Positions 12,178-12,923 of a DNA stretch of 12,923 bases are shown here, piece by piece. The notes below the pieces were generated by a model. That model saw only the letters and a list, made by a program, of their open reading frames with translations. It was not told the origin of the DNA and did not search any database. The DNA is taken from NCBI GenBank assembly GCA_964471235.1, contig CAYYGL010000139.1, positions 1 through 12,923 on the forward strand, read 5' to 3'. How positions within the stretch are numbered: the stretch's first letter is position 1; every line of letters starts with the position of its first letter. The position numbers were made by a program, and so were the translations under genes. The stretch comes from CAYYGL01 sp964471235 (GTDB lineage Bacteria > Calditrichota > Calditrichia > RBG-13-44-9 > J075).

Positions 12178-12819
12178 TCAAGGGATGTTTAATAATTTAT
12201 GAATTTGCAAACTCAACCGCCAGGCGGGATGTTCCAGACAGTATTGGAGCGCCAGGCGGGTATTGGCTTCCAATTCCGGTCCGTCCATCGGTTGCAAAAA
12301 AAAATAACGGAAGTTTAATCCCAGGAATCTCTCCGGATCAATTCCTTCCTGAGGAAAAACCAATTTTAATTCATCCCCGGAACGAAGCACCAATTCCGCA
12401 CCGGCTTTGGGGCTGACGCAAATCCAGTCGATGCCCGCGGGGGGGAGCAGGGTCCCGTTTGTTTCTATTGCTACTTCCAGTCCCTGGTCATGAAATGCTT
12501 CTACCAATGGTTTATCCAGTTGCAGCAAGGGCTCTCCACCGGTACACACCACGAGCGGTCGATCCTTTCCTGTTCCGTTGCCATGCCAGTTTTCCCTCAC
12601 CGCCCGGGCTAAGTTCGTCGCCGAGCGGTATTTGCCACCGTTGGGACCATCGGTGCCCACAAAATCGGTATCACAGAATTGGCAAACTGCTTTGGTGCGG
12701 TCTTCTTCCCTGCCGCTCCACAAATTGCAGCCGCTAAAGCGACAAAATACTGCCGGTCTGCCGCTTTGGGCTCCTTCCCCCTGAAGGGTATAATAAATTT
12801 CCTTTATGGAATAAGCCAT
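12178..12819 (-). CDS. queE: 7-carboxy-7-deazaguanine synthase QueE (radical SAM)
   Basis: A 213-aa radical S-adenosylmethionine enzyme that contracts the ring of 6-carboxytetrahydropterin to 7-carboxy-7-deazaguanine. The 4Fe-4S ligands are C31, C46 and C49, spaced CX14CX2C, an expanded motif known from some QueE proteins and unlike the CX3CX2C of most radical SAM enzymes. Other landmarks are YTLQGEGAQSGRPAVFCRF (10-28), CTGGEPLLQ (92-100), IETNGT (118-123), SPKAG (136-140) and the C-terminal RLSLQIHKLLNIP. Length is usual. The ATG at 12819 gives the standard N-terminus (MAYSIKEIYYTLQGEG), although the ribosome site is weak. It is the first clear gene of the operon running through the ferritin-like gene, queD, folE2 and queF. 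queC, which makes preQ0 from its product, is not in the window. Confidence 0.97.
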   Translation of the reverse strand: MAYSIKEIYYTLQGEGAQSGRPAVFCRFSGCNLWSGREEDRTKAVCQFCDTDFVGTDGPNGGKYRSATNLARAVRENWHGNGTGKDRPLVVCTGGEPLLQLDKPLVEAFHDQGLEVAIETNGTLLPPAGIDWICVSPKAGAELVLRSGDELKLVFPQEGIDPERFLGLNFRYFFLQPMDGPELEANTRLALQYCLEHPAWRLSLQIHKLLNIP

Positions 12820-12849
12820 GCTTAAAAAAGATTCTTGTTAAAATAATAT

Positions 12850-12923
12850 TTATCGTGCCCCGCCGTTGTTCACGATTGGGCTGTCGCTGTGCAGGGCTTT
12901 AAAGCGGTGGTTGAAAAGTCTTG
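12850..12923 (-). CDS. 3' end of a possible upstream gene (partial)
   Basis: On the - strand one frame is open from the window edge to a TAA (12850-12852), ending in SPIVNNGGAR. The other two frames stop earlier. The fragment is about 24 codons and cannot be identified; it does not show a QueC C-terminal signature. If real, the gene would be 30 bp upstream of queE and might head the operon. ATCGTG (12852-12857) and CACGAT (12872-12877) also form a 6-bp hairpin here. Confidence 0.25.
   Translation of the reverse strand, partial: RLFNHRFKALHSDSPIVNNGGAR

Noticed and set aside
12820..12923. preQ1 riboswitch upstream of queE
   Set aside because: The - strand leader is only partly present and shows no recognisable preQ1-I aptamer pattern; a riboswitch further upstream, outside the window, cannot be excluded.

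Overview
The window looks like a chromosomal stretch of a Gram-negative bacterium, probably from the FCB side of the tree (Bacteroidota, Calditrichota, KSB1 or Marinimicrobia-like). The grounds are several exported beta-barrel-like proteins ending in aromatic residues, a lipoprotein M1 aminopeptidase of the leukotriene-A4-hydrolase type, a DUF6588-like outer-membrane protein, and one possible Bacteroidota-style promoter (TAnnTTTG). Base composition is moderate and gene density high. I see no phage, plasmid, CRISPR, transposase, tRNA or rRNA. The phylum is an inference and not proven by the sequence.

Layout, left to right. The 3' tail of a possible upstream gene (1-60) is followed by a HIT-family nucleotide hydrolase (160-510), a small exported barrel-like protein (640-1113) and the lipoprotein M1 aminopeptidase (1168-3054), all on +. 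ThiI, the tRNA 4-thiouridine synthetase, is convergent on - (4276-3086). A 502-bp non-coding stretch (4277-4778) holds a candidate thiI promoter, a long 28/29-nt inverted repeat and two diverged copies of a short repeat. Next comes a + strand protein quality-control cluster: a 76-aa two-helix membrane protein, Lon protease, and a zinc-finger-less DnaJ/CbpA-like co-chaperone whose start overlaps the end of lon by 11 nt. It is closed by a strong 15-bp intrinsic terminator.

A 385-bp gap (8384-8768) holds that terminator and a roughly 163-bp structured segment bounded by imperfect inverted repeats. It precedes the DUF6588-like outer-membrane protein (8769-9878). The remainder is a - strand operon for queuosine precursor synthesis, transcribed right to left: queE, a ferritin-like diiron protein, queD (GTG start), folE2 and queF. 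The enzymes cover GTP to 7,8-dihydroneopterin triphosphate (FolE2), to 6-carboxytetrahydropterin (QueD), to 7-carboxy-7-deazaguanine (QueE), and preQ0 to preQ1 (QueF). The queC step is not in the window. ThiI is a second tRNA-modification gene, in a separate unit.

The most unusual observations are: (1) a ferritin-like gene, predicted heme-free, inside the queuosine operon; (2) a composite intergenic element seen twice, made of a near-identical 13-nt hairpin core followed by 7-8 bp pyrimidine-rich degenerate tandem repeats, with a third related heptad array at the left edge; (3) the inverted-repeat-bounded segment at 8565-8727; (4) a small membrane protein heading the lon-dnaJ operon; (5) residue changes in otherwise standard enzymes (Gln in QueF where a His is usual, Phe in the M1 peptidase at the LTA4H Tyr378 position). 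No wholly new system can be asserted from the sequence alone.
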